Shown: positions 1 through 6,340 of the stretch, one piece after another
Position numbering within the stretch: position 1 is the stretch's first letter
Layout of the letters: every line of letters starts with the position of its first letter
Assembly (NCBI GenBank): GCA_026224995.1
Contig: JAMFRX010000400.1
Location: forward strand, 1-9,575
DNA from: Puia dinghuensis
Lineage (GTDB): Bacteria > Bacteroidota > Bacteroidia > Chitinophagales > Chitinophagaceae
Direction: 5' to 3'
DNA: 9,575 nt
Position numbers and translations under genes: made by a program
Notes under the pieces: model-generated
What the model was told of the DNA's origin: nothing
What the model saw: the letters and a program-made list of their open reading frames with translations, nothing else
The model's database searches: none

Positions 1-486
1 CCGCCGCTGCAGCCGGCGCAGGACCAGCTCCTGCAGCCAGGCCCGCCGGGTCTCCGCGTCCACCTGTGGCAGCTGCCGCTCGCAGGGTACGAACGCCGGG
101 CTTTTCATCCAGCGCTCATAACGGCTGAGCAGCAGCTTAGGCACCAGATGCTGCAGAGTGAGGATGGGAATGCCACCCGGCGTGACAGGCCTCCCCTCGC
201 CCGGCCGCCAGTCGTTGGTCCACACCACATGCAGGATGGTATCCCGGTAATGGATATCCCCGTCATGCGCATGCCTCACCCAGTCAGAGGCCAGGACATG
301 CAGCTCTACCGGCCCCACACAAAGGCGGTCGCCGATGCGCACCCGGGCATTCCGGAAATCGGGCCCCTGGTCCTGGTTGTATTCACCCGGGGAAAGGATC
401 TGTAAGGCCTCCCCAGATCCGGTAAAAAGTTGTTGTTGATTGAAATAGCGAAAGCGCCAGATGAAGTGCAATAGATCTTCCCGCAT
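1..486 (-). CDS. DUF2851 family protein, N-terminal part (runs off left edge)
   Basis: An open frame on the minus strand runs from the ATG at 486-484 to base 1 without a stop, giving the first 162 residues of a longer protein. The product resembles the Bacteroidota DUF2851 family, usually around 420 residues, whose function is unknown. Family-like landmarks are an aromatic N-terminus (HFIWRFRYFN, residues 7-16), the stretch SPGEYNQDQGPDFRNARVRIG (residues 30-50; DQGPDF at 37-42 is the core), GPVELHV at 56-62, a DW pair at 66-67, ILHVVW at 82-87 and a CE pair at 134-135. The start is supported by GGAGGAG at 501-495, 8 nt before the ATG, an unusually clear Shine-Dalgarno-like sequence for this phylum. 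It lies 57 bp downstream of maf on the same strand and is probably the last gene of that cluster. The family assignment is from memory of conserved blocks; no role can be deduced. Confidence 0.85.
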   Translation of the reverse strand, partial: MREDLLHFIWRFRYFNQQQLFTGSGEALQILSPGEYNQDQGPDFRNARVRIGDRLCVGPVELHVLASDWVRHAHDGDIHYRDTILHVVWTNDWRPGEGRPVTPGGIPILTLQHLVPKLLLSRYERWMKSPAFVPCERQLPQVDAETRRAWLQELVLRRLQRR

Positions 487-494
487 ATACCGTT

Positions 495-501
495 CTCCTC
501 C
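495..501 (-). promoter_or_regulatory. Shine-Dalgarno-like GGAGGAG before the DUF2851 gene
   Basis: Read on the minus strand, GGAGGAG is followed by 8 nt and then the ATG at 486. Spacing and sequence fit a canonical ribosome binding site. Most Bacteroidota genes lack such a site, and the other starts in this window have A/T-rich leaders instead, so this one stands out and helps decide the start. A purine-rich match could also be chance in GC-rich DNA. Confidence 0.5.
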
Positions 502-543
502 GCCGGCAAATTAATAAACAGGGAGCAGCCGGCCAACTGAACT

Positions 544-1113
544 TTAGGCGGCCCCCCACTTACGCAACGCGCGCACTACCCTGCTCACGGGCAGGCCCAT
601 GACATTATAGAAATCTCCTTCGATCTTTTGGATGCCGACCACGCCGATCCACTCCTGAATGGCATAAGCCCCGGCTTTGTCATAGGGCCGGTAGCGGTCC
701 ACATAGGCCTCGATCTCTCCCTGGCTGAGGTCATAGAACCATACGGCGGTCCGGTCGGCGAAAGCCTGCTCTTCCCCACCCTTGAGCAGCACCACGCCCG
801 TGATCACCTCATGCCGACGGCCGGCCAGCCTGGACAGGATGCCCACAGCGTCGTCGCGGTCACGCGGCTTGCCGATGATCTCCTCGCCCAGCACCACCAC
901 CGTATCCGCAGCGACGATGATCCGCGCCGTGTCGACGGACGGCTGCACGGCCAGGGCTTTATTACGCGCGATGTGCACGGGGACGTCCGTCACCGCCATG
1001 CCGGGCGGATAGGTTTCCGGCGTCTCTTTCACGAGCACCTGGAAGTCCACTTCCGCCCATTCCAGCAATTGCTTGCGCCGGGGCGAGCCCGACGCCAATA
1101 CTATCTTCTCCAT
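544..1113 (-). CDS. maf: Maf family nucleoside triphosphate pyrophosphatase
   Basis: This 189-residue protein has full family length. Maf proteins are cytoplasmic pyrophosphatases that hydrolyse non-canonical or excess (d)NTPs to the monophosphate and pyrophosphate; in some bacteria they affect septum formation. Signature elements are the N-terminal ASGSPRRKQLL (residues 7-17), AADTVV at 68-73 with the likely catalytic Asp70, GKPRD at 81-85, ITGVVL at 104-109, and YDKAGAYAIQ at 144-153. Lys52 (in NKA) and Gln153 are the residues I associate with the YhdE-type (dTTP/UTP) subgroup rather than the YceF type; that subgroup call is inference. The ATG lies 4 bp after the stop of the upstream UbiA-family gene (TAA ATAA ATG), so the two are almost certainly co-transcribed and translationally close. 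No Shine-Dalgarno is visible; the leader is A/T-rich, overlapping the previous stop. Confidence 0.95.
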   Translation of the reverse strand: MEKIVLASGSPRRKQLLEWAEVDFQVLVKETPETYPPGMAVTDVPVHIARNKALAVQPSVDTARIIVAADTVVVLGEEIIGKPRDRDDAVGILSRLAGRRHEVITGVVLLKGGEEQAFADRTAVWFYDLSQGEIEAYVDRYRPYDKAGAYAIQEWIGVVGIQKIEGDFYNVMGLPVSRVVRALRKWGAA

Positions 1114-1117
1114 TTAT

Positions 1118-2062
1118 TTAAAAGAGTTTTAAGAGGAGCATGCTCAGGATGCCGGCCAGCATCACTCCTTTAATGACATTGCTCAGCACATGATATTGCC
1201 GCTTCGTCTGTGCCTGGTAGAGCTTGCGCAGGATCCAGACCAGCGGCAGGTCCAGCAGGACGACGCCATACAGGATCAGCGGCCACCAGGCTTTCTGCAG
1301 CACGTAGAACTGCAGGATGATAAGCGCGCCCGTCAGCACCGCCAGCCAGGTGCCGGCGAAGACCTTGGCCACGTTCACGCCCCAGACGATCGCCATGGTC
1401 CTGCAGCCATATTTCTCATCTCCAGCCATATCCTCGATGTCTTTCACCACCTCTCTGATCAGCGAGAGGATAAAGGCGAAGCCGCTATAGACGATCGCAA
1501 ATTTGAAGAGCCGGGCGATGATCTCCCGGTATGGTTCGTCGGCCCTGACCCTCACCTCGGCGACCCACAGCACGAGGATCACCCAGGCCGTCAGCAGCGA
1601 AATGATGATATTTCCTATCAGCAGCTTCCGTTTAAAGGTGGTGCTGTAGAACCATAGCAGGAAGACGCAGCCCAGATTGGCCAGACCTACTATGGGGTTC
1701 CGCAGGGCCCAGCTCACATAAAAACCCAGCAGGACCCCGATGCCGGAGAGGATCCAATGCCAGAGGATCGTCCACCGGCGCTTGATGATCTTGTCGACCA
1801 CCAGCCGCTCCGGCTTGTTGACCCGGTCTATGTTGAGATCGAAATAATCGTTGATGATATAGCCCGCCGCCGCGATCAGCACGGAGGACGCGGAAAGGAG
1901 GCAGAAGAGCAGCAGGGTCAGCTTGTTGGGATAGGAGGTCGCCGGCAGCCCCCCAAACCCGGGCAGCAGGATCAGGTAATAGAAAAGTACCTGGGTGAGG
2001 AAGATGAACACCAGGTTAGGCCATCGGATAAGGCGGAAGAAAGCTCCAGGCAATTGCAGCAT
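1118..2062 (-). CDS. UbiA-family prenyltransferase (geranylgeranylglycerol-phosphate geranylgeranyltransferase-like)
   Basis: This is an integral membrane enzyme of 314 residues that transfers a polyprenyl chain from its diphosphate to an acceptor. Two Asp-rich Mg/diphosphate-binding motifs are visible: NDYFDLNIDR at residues 71-80 (N71, D72, D75, D79) and REVVKDIEDMAGD at 203-215 (D208, D211, D215). About eight hydrophobic segments lie around them. Bacteroidota homologues are commonly annotated as the second prenyl-transfer enzyme of archaeal-type ether-lipid synthesis, but the acceptor cannot be read from sequence; quinone or other lipid acceptors remain possible. An in-frame ATG at 2113 would add 17 residues and overlap kdsC by 41 bp. 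I prefer the ATG at 2062, which starts the typical MLQLPGAFFRLIRWPN terminus 10 bp after the kdsC stop. The gene is followed 4 bp later by maf. Confidence 0.88.
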   Translation of the reverse strand: MLQLPGAFFRLIRWPNLVFIFLTQVLFYYLILLPGFGGLPATSYPNKLTLLLFCLLSASSVLIAAAGYIINDYFDLNIDRVNKPERLVVDKIIKRRWTILWHWILSGIGVLLGFYVSWALRNPIVGLANLGCVFLLWFYSTTFKRKLLIGNIIISLLTAWVILVLWVAEVRVRADEPYREIIARLFKFAIVYSGFAFILSLIREVVKDIEDMAGDEKYGCRTMAIVWGVNVAKVFAGTWLAVLTGALIILQFYVLQKAWWPLILYGVVLLDLPLVWILRKLYQAQTKRQYHVLSNVIKGVMLAGILSMLLLKLF

Positions 2063-2072
2063 ACGGGAATGA

Positions 2073-2594
2073 TTATTTTGAGGCGACGGATTGATCCAGC
2101 TCCCAGTGACCATTGAGTTTGAGGACTTTTTCCACTACGTCCCGAACGCAGCCCTGCCCGCCGGGGAAGGAAGAGATATAGGCGGCGATGTGCCGGATCT
2201 CCGGCGCCGCGTCGCTGGGCGCGCAGGCCAGCCCCACGTAGTTCATCGGCGCAAGATCCGGGATATCGTCTCCCATGTAGAGCATATCTTTCCCCTCCAG
2301 CTGATGCTCGAGCGCATACTGCCGGAGAACATCTACTTTATCGTGTATGTTAAGGAAGATATCCCGTATCCCCAGGTACTGCAGCCGCAGGCGGACGCCC
2401 TCGGAGCTGCCGCCGGAAATGACCACCACCCGGTAGCCTTTTTTGATGGCCAGCTGCAGGGAATAGCCGTCACGGGTGCTCATGCTGCGCACCTGCTCGC
2501 CCGAGTCGAATACCTGCACGCTCCCGTCGGTCATTACCCCATCTACGTCGAATACGAAAGTCCGGATCGATTTGAATTTTTCCAATACGCTCAT
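2073..2594 (-). CDS. kdsC: HAD-family phosphatase, KdsC-like (3-deoxy-D-manno-octulosonate 8-phosphate phosphatase)
   Basis: This 173-residue cap-less HAD phosphatase has the length of KdsC, which removes phosphate from Kdo-8-phosphate to give Kdo for lipopolysaccharide inner core. HAD motif I is FDVDGVMTDG (residues 15-24) with nucleophile Asp16 and general acid Asp18; motif II is VVISGGSS (57-64) with Ser60; Lys86 fits motif III; motif IV is MGDDIPD (107-113) with Asp109 and Asp110. The C-terminal PGGQGCVRDVVEKVL (144-158) resembles the KdsC tail that reaches the neighbouring subunit's active site in the tetramer. The ATG at 2594 follows an 87-bp gap after the DUF2520 gene that contains a candidate promoter. 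The gene is closely followed by the UbiA-family gene (10 bp). Specificity for Kdo-8-P versus a related C8/C9 sugar phosphate is inferred from family resemblance only. Confidence 0.9.
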   Translation of the reverse strand: MSVLEKFKSIRTFVFDVDGVMTDGSVQVFDSGEQVRSMSTRDGYSLQLAIKKGYRVVVISGGSSEGVRLRLQYLGIRDIFLNIHDKVDVLRQYALEHQLEGKDMLYMGDDIPDLAPMNYVGLACAPSDAAPEIRHIAAYISSFPGGQGCVRDVVEKVLKLNGHWELDQSVASK

Positions 2595-2655
2595 TGCAGA
2601 TCAAATTTATTGTCCCTGGCAGCATCGTTAGGCCGTGGTCTTTTTACAAGGAGAG

Positions 2656-2663
2656 CAAAAATA
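2656..2663 (-). promoter_or_regulatory. Candidate Bacteroidota -7 promoter element upstream of kdsC
   Basis: Read on the minus strand, TATTTTTG matches the Bacteroidota sigma consensus TAnnTTTG exactly. It sits about 60 bp upstream of the kdsC ATG, inside the only sizeable gap of the minus-strand cluster. I do not see a clear TTG/TTTG -33 element at about 19-21 bp upstream, so this is a partial match. If active, it would let kdsC-ubiA-maf-DUF2851 be transcribed independently of the DUF2520 gene. Confidence 0.4.
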
Positions 2664-2681
2664 CAACTATACTACAGGATT

Positions 2682-3449
2682 TCACCGGGTGTGATAATAC
2701 GCCTCGATCTGGGCGCTGAATACGCCGTACAGCTCCTTTATATTGTCGTAGTTCTTCAGGATATCCAAATGTCTGTCCATCGTCCCCGCATCTCCCCGGA
2801 TGGCCGGCCCCGTCTGCGCTTCCTGCGGCGGGTAGCGCTCCAGCCGCTGGGCCGTTTCAAGGATCAGGGGAAGCAGCAGGGAAAAATCGACGCCTTCCTG
2901 GCGGCAGAAGTCGGCGGCGAGGGTATACAGGTAGTTGCTGAAATTGTTGACGACGACGGCGGCGGTATGGAGCTTCAGCCTTTGGCTGTCGTCGGCACGC
3001 TGGACCTGCCGGGCGATGCTGCCGGCAAAGGTTTCGAGGAGGGATAGGTCCGCCGGATCACCCGCGTCGATCAGCAGGGGGAATTCCGGGAACGGACGCA
3101 TCTCCTTCCGCAGGCTCTGCAGGGGATAGAGGACCCCATACCGGTCGCTTACGGACTTGAGGACCCCCGCGGCTACCGCTCCCGAGGTATGCACGACCAG
3201 CTTTTCCGGGAGCTGCAGGGCCGGGCCGACTCCGGTAAGGGCCGTATCGCTGAGCGCAAAAATGTAAAGGTCCGCAGTCCGGAGGATACCCGCCCACTGC
3301 GTCGTATACGCGGACCCCCATTCCCCGGCCAGCGCGGCGGCTGCCGCATCCCGCCTGGCCATCACCTGCAGAATAGTATGTCCCGCCGATGCGATCCTTC
3401 CACCCATTACCGTGGCCGTATTTCCAGATCCGATGATTACTACTTTCAT
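2682..3449 (-). CDS. Rossmann-like and DUF2520 domain protein
   Basis: This 255-residue protein has an N-terminal NAD(P)-binding Rossmann fold followed by a helical DUF2520 domain, an arrangement like that of ketopantoate reductase and 6-phosphogluconate dehydrogenase relatives. The dinucleotide-binding loop is IIGSGNTATVMGGRI (residues 5-19), and ARR at 31-33 after the second strand would suit NADP(H). Further conserved-looking blocks are VHTSGA (86-91), YPLQS (108-112), HTAAVVVNNF (161-170; His161 and Asn169 are candidate catalytic residues) and TGPAIRGD (213-220). The substrate is unknown. The gene starts 19 bp from the divergent alpha/beta hydrolase and is the first gene of the minus-strand cluster; its frequent linkage to kdsC, ubiA and maf homologues in Bacteroidota suggests an envelope-related or general metabolic role, but this is inference. 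Confidence 0.88.
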   Translation of the reverse strand: MKVVIIGSGNTATVMGGRIASAGHTILQVMARRDAAAAALAGEWGSAYTTQWAGILRTADLYIFALSDTALTGVGPALQLPEKLVVHTSGAVAAGVLKSVSDRYGVLYPLQSLRKEMRPFPEFPLLIDAGDPADLSLLETFAGSIARQVQRADDSQRLKLHTAAVVVNNFSNYLYTLAADFCRQEGVDFSLLLPLILETAQRLERYPPQEAQTGPAIRGDAGTMDRHLDILKNYDNIKELYGVFSAQIEAYYHTR

Positions 3450-3468
3450 TTAGTAATTTTACAGGGCC

Positions 3469-4317
3469 ATGAAGATACCTCAAAAAATTTCACTCCGCTA
3501 TGCCCGCGCCCGTATAAACATCCTTGCCCTTTCTTCCGTCCGCAAAGCCGCGCTGAAGGCCTTTCGTCTTTTCAGCACCCCGCAGCAACGGCTTACCGGT
3601 AAAGGGTCGGCGCTTTATGGCAAAGGGGAAAAGCTTTCGTTTCGCTATGAGGGCCATACCGTACGCGGCCGTTGCTGGCTTCCCGACGAGCCGCCGACCA
3701 AAAAAGCGCTGATCGCCCATGGCTGGGAATCCGCTGGTCTCTATTTCGAAGGATATATCGCCGCCCTGCTGGAAAAAGGCTATACCGTCATCGCCTTCGA
3801 CGCCCCGGCGCATGGTCAGTCGGGCGGCCGTCGTTTTACCCTTCCGGCCTATGTGGATACCCTGCGGACCATTGAACAGCGGTATGGTCCCTTCGATTCC
3901 TATCTGGGCCATTCCATCGGCGGCCTCGCCCTCGCTTTATTCCTCGAGACCTGCGAGCACAGCGAAACTACCCGGGTGGCGCTCGTCGCGCCTGCTGTAG
4001 AGACGACGACAGCCCTCGAATCCTTCGCCGGGCTCCTCCACCTGTCTGCCGAGGTCGTCCGGGGCATCGACGACTATATCCTGGAGATCAGCGGCCATCA
4101 TTTTGCCTGGTATTCGCTTCGCAGGGCCCTGCACAATGTCCATGCCGGTATCTTCTATCTGCAGGACGAAGAGGATAGGGTTACGCCGATAGGAGAAGCG
4201 CGGCTGGTTCAGCAGGACGGCCATCCTCATATCCATTTCCTGTTCACCCGCGGGCTGGGACACCGGAAGATACTCAAGGACCCGGAGACCATGGCCCGGA
4301 TCGTTGCGTTCCTCTAG
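3469..4317 (+). CDS. alpha/beta hydrolase, serine-type
   Basis: The protein has 282 residues and the full catalytic set of the alpha/beta hydrolase fold. HGW at residues 84-86 is the oxyanion-hole loop, GHSIGG at 147-152 is the nucleophile elbow with Ser149, Asp236 in DEEDRVTP (233-240) is the likely acid, and His265 in GLGHRKIL closes the triad. FDAPAHGQSGG at 110-120 is a typical conserved loop. The first 50 residues are basic and amphipathic (many Arg/Lys, no signal peptidase site or lipobox), so the enzyme is probably cytoplasmic. The substrate (ester, thioester or acyl lipid) cannot be predicted. The ATG is only 19 bp from the divergent DUF2520 start, so its promoter must overlap that gene or the 19-bp gap. 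Downstream it converges on pcm with 19 bp between stops and no evident terminator. Confidence 0.9.
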   Translation: MKIPQKISLRYARARINILALSSVRKAALKAFRLFSTPQQRLTGKGSALYGKGEKLSFRYEGHTVRGRCWLPDEPPTKKALIAHGWESAGLYFEGYIAALLEKGYTVIAFDAPAHGQSGGRRFTLPAYVDTLRTIEQRYGPFDSYLGHSIGGLALALFLETCEHSETTRVALVAPAVETTTALESFAGLLHLSAEVVRGIDDYILEISGHHFAWYSLRRALHNVHAGIFYLQDEEDRVTPIGEARLVQQDGHPHIHFLFTRGLGHRKILKDPETMARIVAFL

Positions 4318-4336
4318 GCCGGCATCCGGGAGAGCC

Positions 4337-4993
4337 TCAGCTGTGCTTCCCCTCTATCATCGGGACAAAAGAAAAATTATCGAAGATCTCCTGCGTGGCA
4401 GGGCCTTCGGCCTGACGTGTCAGCCGCAGCATCCGCTGCACCTGCCCTTCGCCTACCGGGATGACCATCCGGCCGCCGGGCTTCAGCTGCTCCACCAGGC
4501 GCGGTGGGATAAATGGCGCCGCGGCGGTGACGATCACCTTGTCGAAAGGAGCATAGGTCGGCAGGCCTTCGAAACCGTCGCCATAGAAGAACTTCAGCGC
4601 CGGATATTTCCGGAGTAAGGGAAATTGTTTGTTGATGTCGAAGAGCTTCTTCTGCCGTTCGATGGTATATACCTGCGCGCCCATCTCGGCGAGTACACAG
4701 GCCTGATAGGCGCTTCCCGTGCCGATCTCCAGCACCTTGTCGAAAGGCTTCACTTCCATAAGCTGGCTCTGGTAGGCCACCGTATAAGGTTGGGAGATCG
4801 TCTGACCTTCGCCTATGGGAAAGGCGCGGTCCTCATATGCGATCTTGTCGAATGCGGAATCCATGAAAAAATGTCTCGGAAGCTGGAGGATGGCCTCCAG
4901 CACCCGCTCATCCGTAATGCCTTTCTTCCGTACCACGTCTACCAGCTGCCTGCGCAGGCCCTTGTGACGGTAAGTATCTTCGAAGGTTCTCAT
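4337..4993 (-). CDS. pcm: protein-L-isoaspartate O-methyltransferase
   Basis: This 218-residue cytoplasmic repair enzyme uses S-adenosylmethionine to methylate isoaspartyl residues in aged proteins, starting their return to normal aspartyl linkages. Numbering from the chosen start, GQTISQPYTVA lies at residues 63-73 (family signature around the isoaspartyl pocket), the SAM-binding motif LEIGTGSAYQACVL at 88-101, YTIER at 109-113 (the acidic residue contacting SAM ribose), GDG at 138-140, VTAA at 155-158 and LKPGGRMVIPVG at 170-181. The motif I glycine after GTGS is Ala here (SAY rather than the usual SGY). A TTG at 5005 could add four residues, but the ATG at 4993 gives the expected N-terminus RTFEDTYRHKGLR. 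The gene stands alone, convergent with the hydrolase and divergent from the permease. Confidence 0.95.
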   Translation of the reverse strand: MRTFEDTYRHKGLRRQLVDVVRKKGITDERVLEAILQLPRHFFMDSAFDKIAYEDRAFPIGEGQTISQPYTVAYQSQLMEVKPFDKVLEIGTGSAYQACVLAEMGAQVYTIERQKKLFDINKQFPLLRKYPALKFFYGDGFEGLPTYAPFDKVIVTAAAPFIPPRLVEQLKPGGRMVIPVGEGQVQRMLRLTRQAEGPATQEIFDNFSFVPMIEGKHS

Positions 4994-5064
4994 AAACAGG
5001 TGCAAGATAGTGCTACCGGAAACGCCTCTGAAAGAAATTTTTTACCAGATAGCATTTTCGGTTG

Positions 5065-5073
5065 TACCTTTTG
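5065..5073 (+). promoter_or_regulatory. Possible Bacteroidota -7 promoter element before the permease gene
   Basis: TACCTTTTG resembles the consensus TAnnTTTG with one extra T. It sits 17 bp before the ATG at 5091 in the 85-bp divergent gap between pcm and the permease gene. No convincing -33 TTG is present. If used, the transcript leader would be only about 10 nt. The match is approximate and the call tentative. Confidence 0.3.
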
Positions 5074-5090
5074 TCCTGCAATTCAACTGC

Positions 5091-6320
5091 ATGAATATGA
5101 AAACAACTACCCGGGTCAGCCTCTCCGCCTTGTTTTTCCTTGAATTCTTTATCTGGGGTGCCTGGTATGTCACTATGGGCACTTACCTGGATAAAGTTTT
5201 ACATGCCACGGGTGGCCAGGTCGGAGCTGCTTACAGCGCTATGGCGATTGCAACGATCTTCTCGCCTTTTTTTGTCGGCATGATCGCGGATCGTTTCTTT
5301 GCCGCGGAAAAGGTCCTCGGCATCCTTCACCTCGCAGGCGCCGCCCTGCTGTATTATCTTACCACGGTCACCGACCCTAACGGGTTCTATTGGGCAGTCC
5401 TTTTGTATTCGCTGGCCTATGCGCCCACGCTGGCGCTGGCGAATTCCGTTGCCTTCCGGCAGATGAAAGACCCCGGTAAAGAATTCGCTTCCATCCGCTT
5501 CCTCGGGACGATCGGCTGGATCGTCACCGGTTGGCTGATCGACAAGGTCTTCAAGATCTCCACGGACCAGCTGGTGTTCACGTTTAAAATGGCAGCCGTT
5601 GCCTCCGCCGCGCTGGGCATCCTGAGCTTCTTCCTGCCCAGTACGCCCCCCAAGGCCAAAGGACAAAAAACGACCTTCGCCCAGATCCTCGGCGTTGACG
5701 CCTTCGTCCTGTTCAAAGACCGCTCCTTCACGACCTTTTTTCTCGCTTCGGTGCTGATCTGCGTCCCGTTGTCCTTTTACTACAGCCTCACCAACTTATA
5801 TCTCACCGATGTCGGTATGAAGAACGTGACCAGCAATATGACCTTTGGCCAATTCTCCGAAGCCCTGTTCATCCTCCTTATCCCCGTGCTCTTCCGCAGT
5901 ATCGGTGTCAAATGGATGATCGCCGTAGGCATGATCGCCTGGGTGCTTCGGTTCCTCTGTTTTGGCTATGGCGACGCGGGCTCGGGGGAATGGATGCTGT
6001 TCGCCGGCATCATCCTGCACGGCGTCTGTTTCGATTTCTTTTTCGTCACGGGCCAGATCTATACGGATAGCAAAGCCGGCGTCAACATCCAAAGCTCGGC
6101 CCAGGGGATGATCACGATGGCCACCTATGGCATCGGCATGTGGATCGGCACGCTCCTTTCGGGCTACGTGAAGGATGCCTATACGATAAACGGGATCTCC
6201 CAGTGGAAAGCCATCTGGATGGTGCCGGCCGGCATCGCCGCGGTCGTACTGATCCTCTTCACAGCGTTTTTTAAGGACAATAAAACTGCCACGCTTAAAC
6301 CGGCCGCACTCGACATCTGA
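5091..6320 (+). CDS. MFS permease, nucleoside:H+ symporter (NHS/NupG-like) family
   Basis: This 409-residue inner-membrane transporter has around 12 predicted hydrophobic segments, two halves of about six separated by a polar loop at residues 183-215. The first segment, LFFLEFFIWGAWYVTMGTYL (14-33), followed by GAAYSA (45-50) and SPFFVGMIADRFF (58-70; the MFS loop 2-3 signature region), is typical of the Bacteroidota permeases placed in the nucleoside:H+ symporter family. An Arg in FRSIGVKW (268-275) and the DFFFVTGQIYTD stretch (315-326) also fit. Such permeases often sit beside sugar-oxidising enzymes, so the true substrate may be a sugar or glycoside rather than a nucleoside. A GTG at 5010 could extend the frame by 27 residues, but that extension covers the promoter-like region and is not family-like; I choose MNMKTTT at 5091 (a second ATG at 5097 is possible). 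The oxidoreductase gene begins 20 bp downstream, suggesting an operon. Confidence 0.88.
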   Translation: MNMKTTTRVSLSALFFLEFFIWGAWYVTMGTYLDKVLHATGGQVGAAYSAMAIATIFSPFFVGMIADRFFAAEKVLGILHLAGAALLYYLTTVTDPNGFYWAVLLYSLAYAPTLALANSVAFRQMKDPGKEFASIRFLGTIGWIVTGWLIDKVFKISTDQLVFTFKMAAVASAALGILSFFLPSTPPKAKGQKTTFAQILGVDAFVLFKDRSFTTFFLASVLICVPLSFYYSLTNLYLTDVGMKNVTSNMTFGQFSEALFILLIPVLFRSIGVKWMIAVGMIAWVLRFLCFGYGDAGSGEWMLFAGIILHGVCFDFFFVTGQIYTDSKAGVNIQSSAQGMITMATYGIGMWIGTLLSGYVKDAYTINGISQWKAIWMVPAGIAAVVLILFTAFFKDNKTATLKPAALDI

Positions 6321-6340
6321 TCACACTAAATAATTTTTAT

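Noticed and set aside
2063..2113. Longer start (ATG at 2113) for the UbiA-family gene
   Set aside because: It would overlap kdsC by 41 bp and adds a polar tail with no membrane character; the ATG at 2062 lies 10 bp after the kdsC stop.
2091..3047. Plus-strand open frame of 318 codons across kdsC and the DUF2520 gene
   Set aside because: It spans two well-supported minus-strand genes and their gap, and its translation shows no family features.
4318..4336. Bidirectional terminator between the convergent hydrolase and pcm genes
   Set aside because: The 19-bp gap is GC-rich but forms no convincing hairpin with a T-tract on either strand.
5001..5009. TATCTTGCA as a -7 promoter element for pcm on the minus strand
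   Set aside because: It is one base short of TAnnTTTG, has no -33 partner, and would give an almost leaderless transcript; not supportable.
5010..5090. N-terminal extension of the MFS permease from a GTG at 5010
   Set aside because: It overlaps the divergent promoter region, adds 27 residues that are not family-like, and the ATG at 5091 gives the normal N-terminus.
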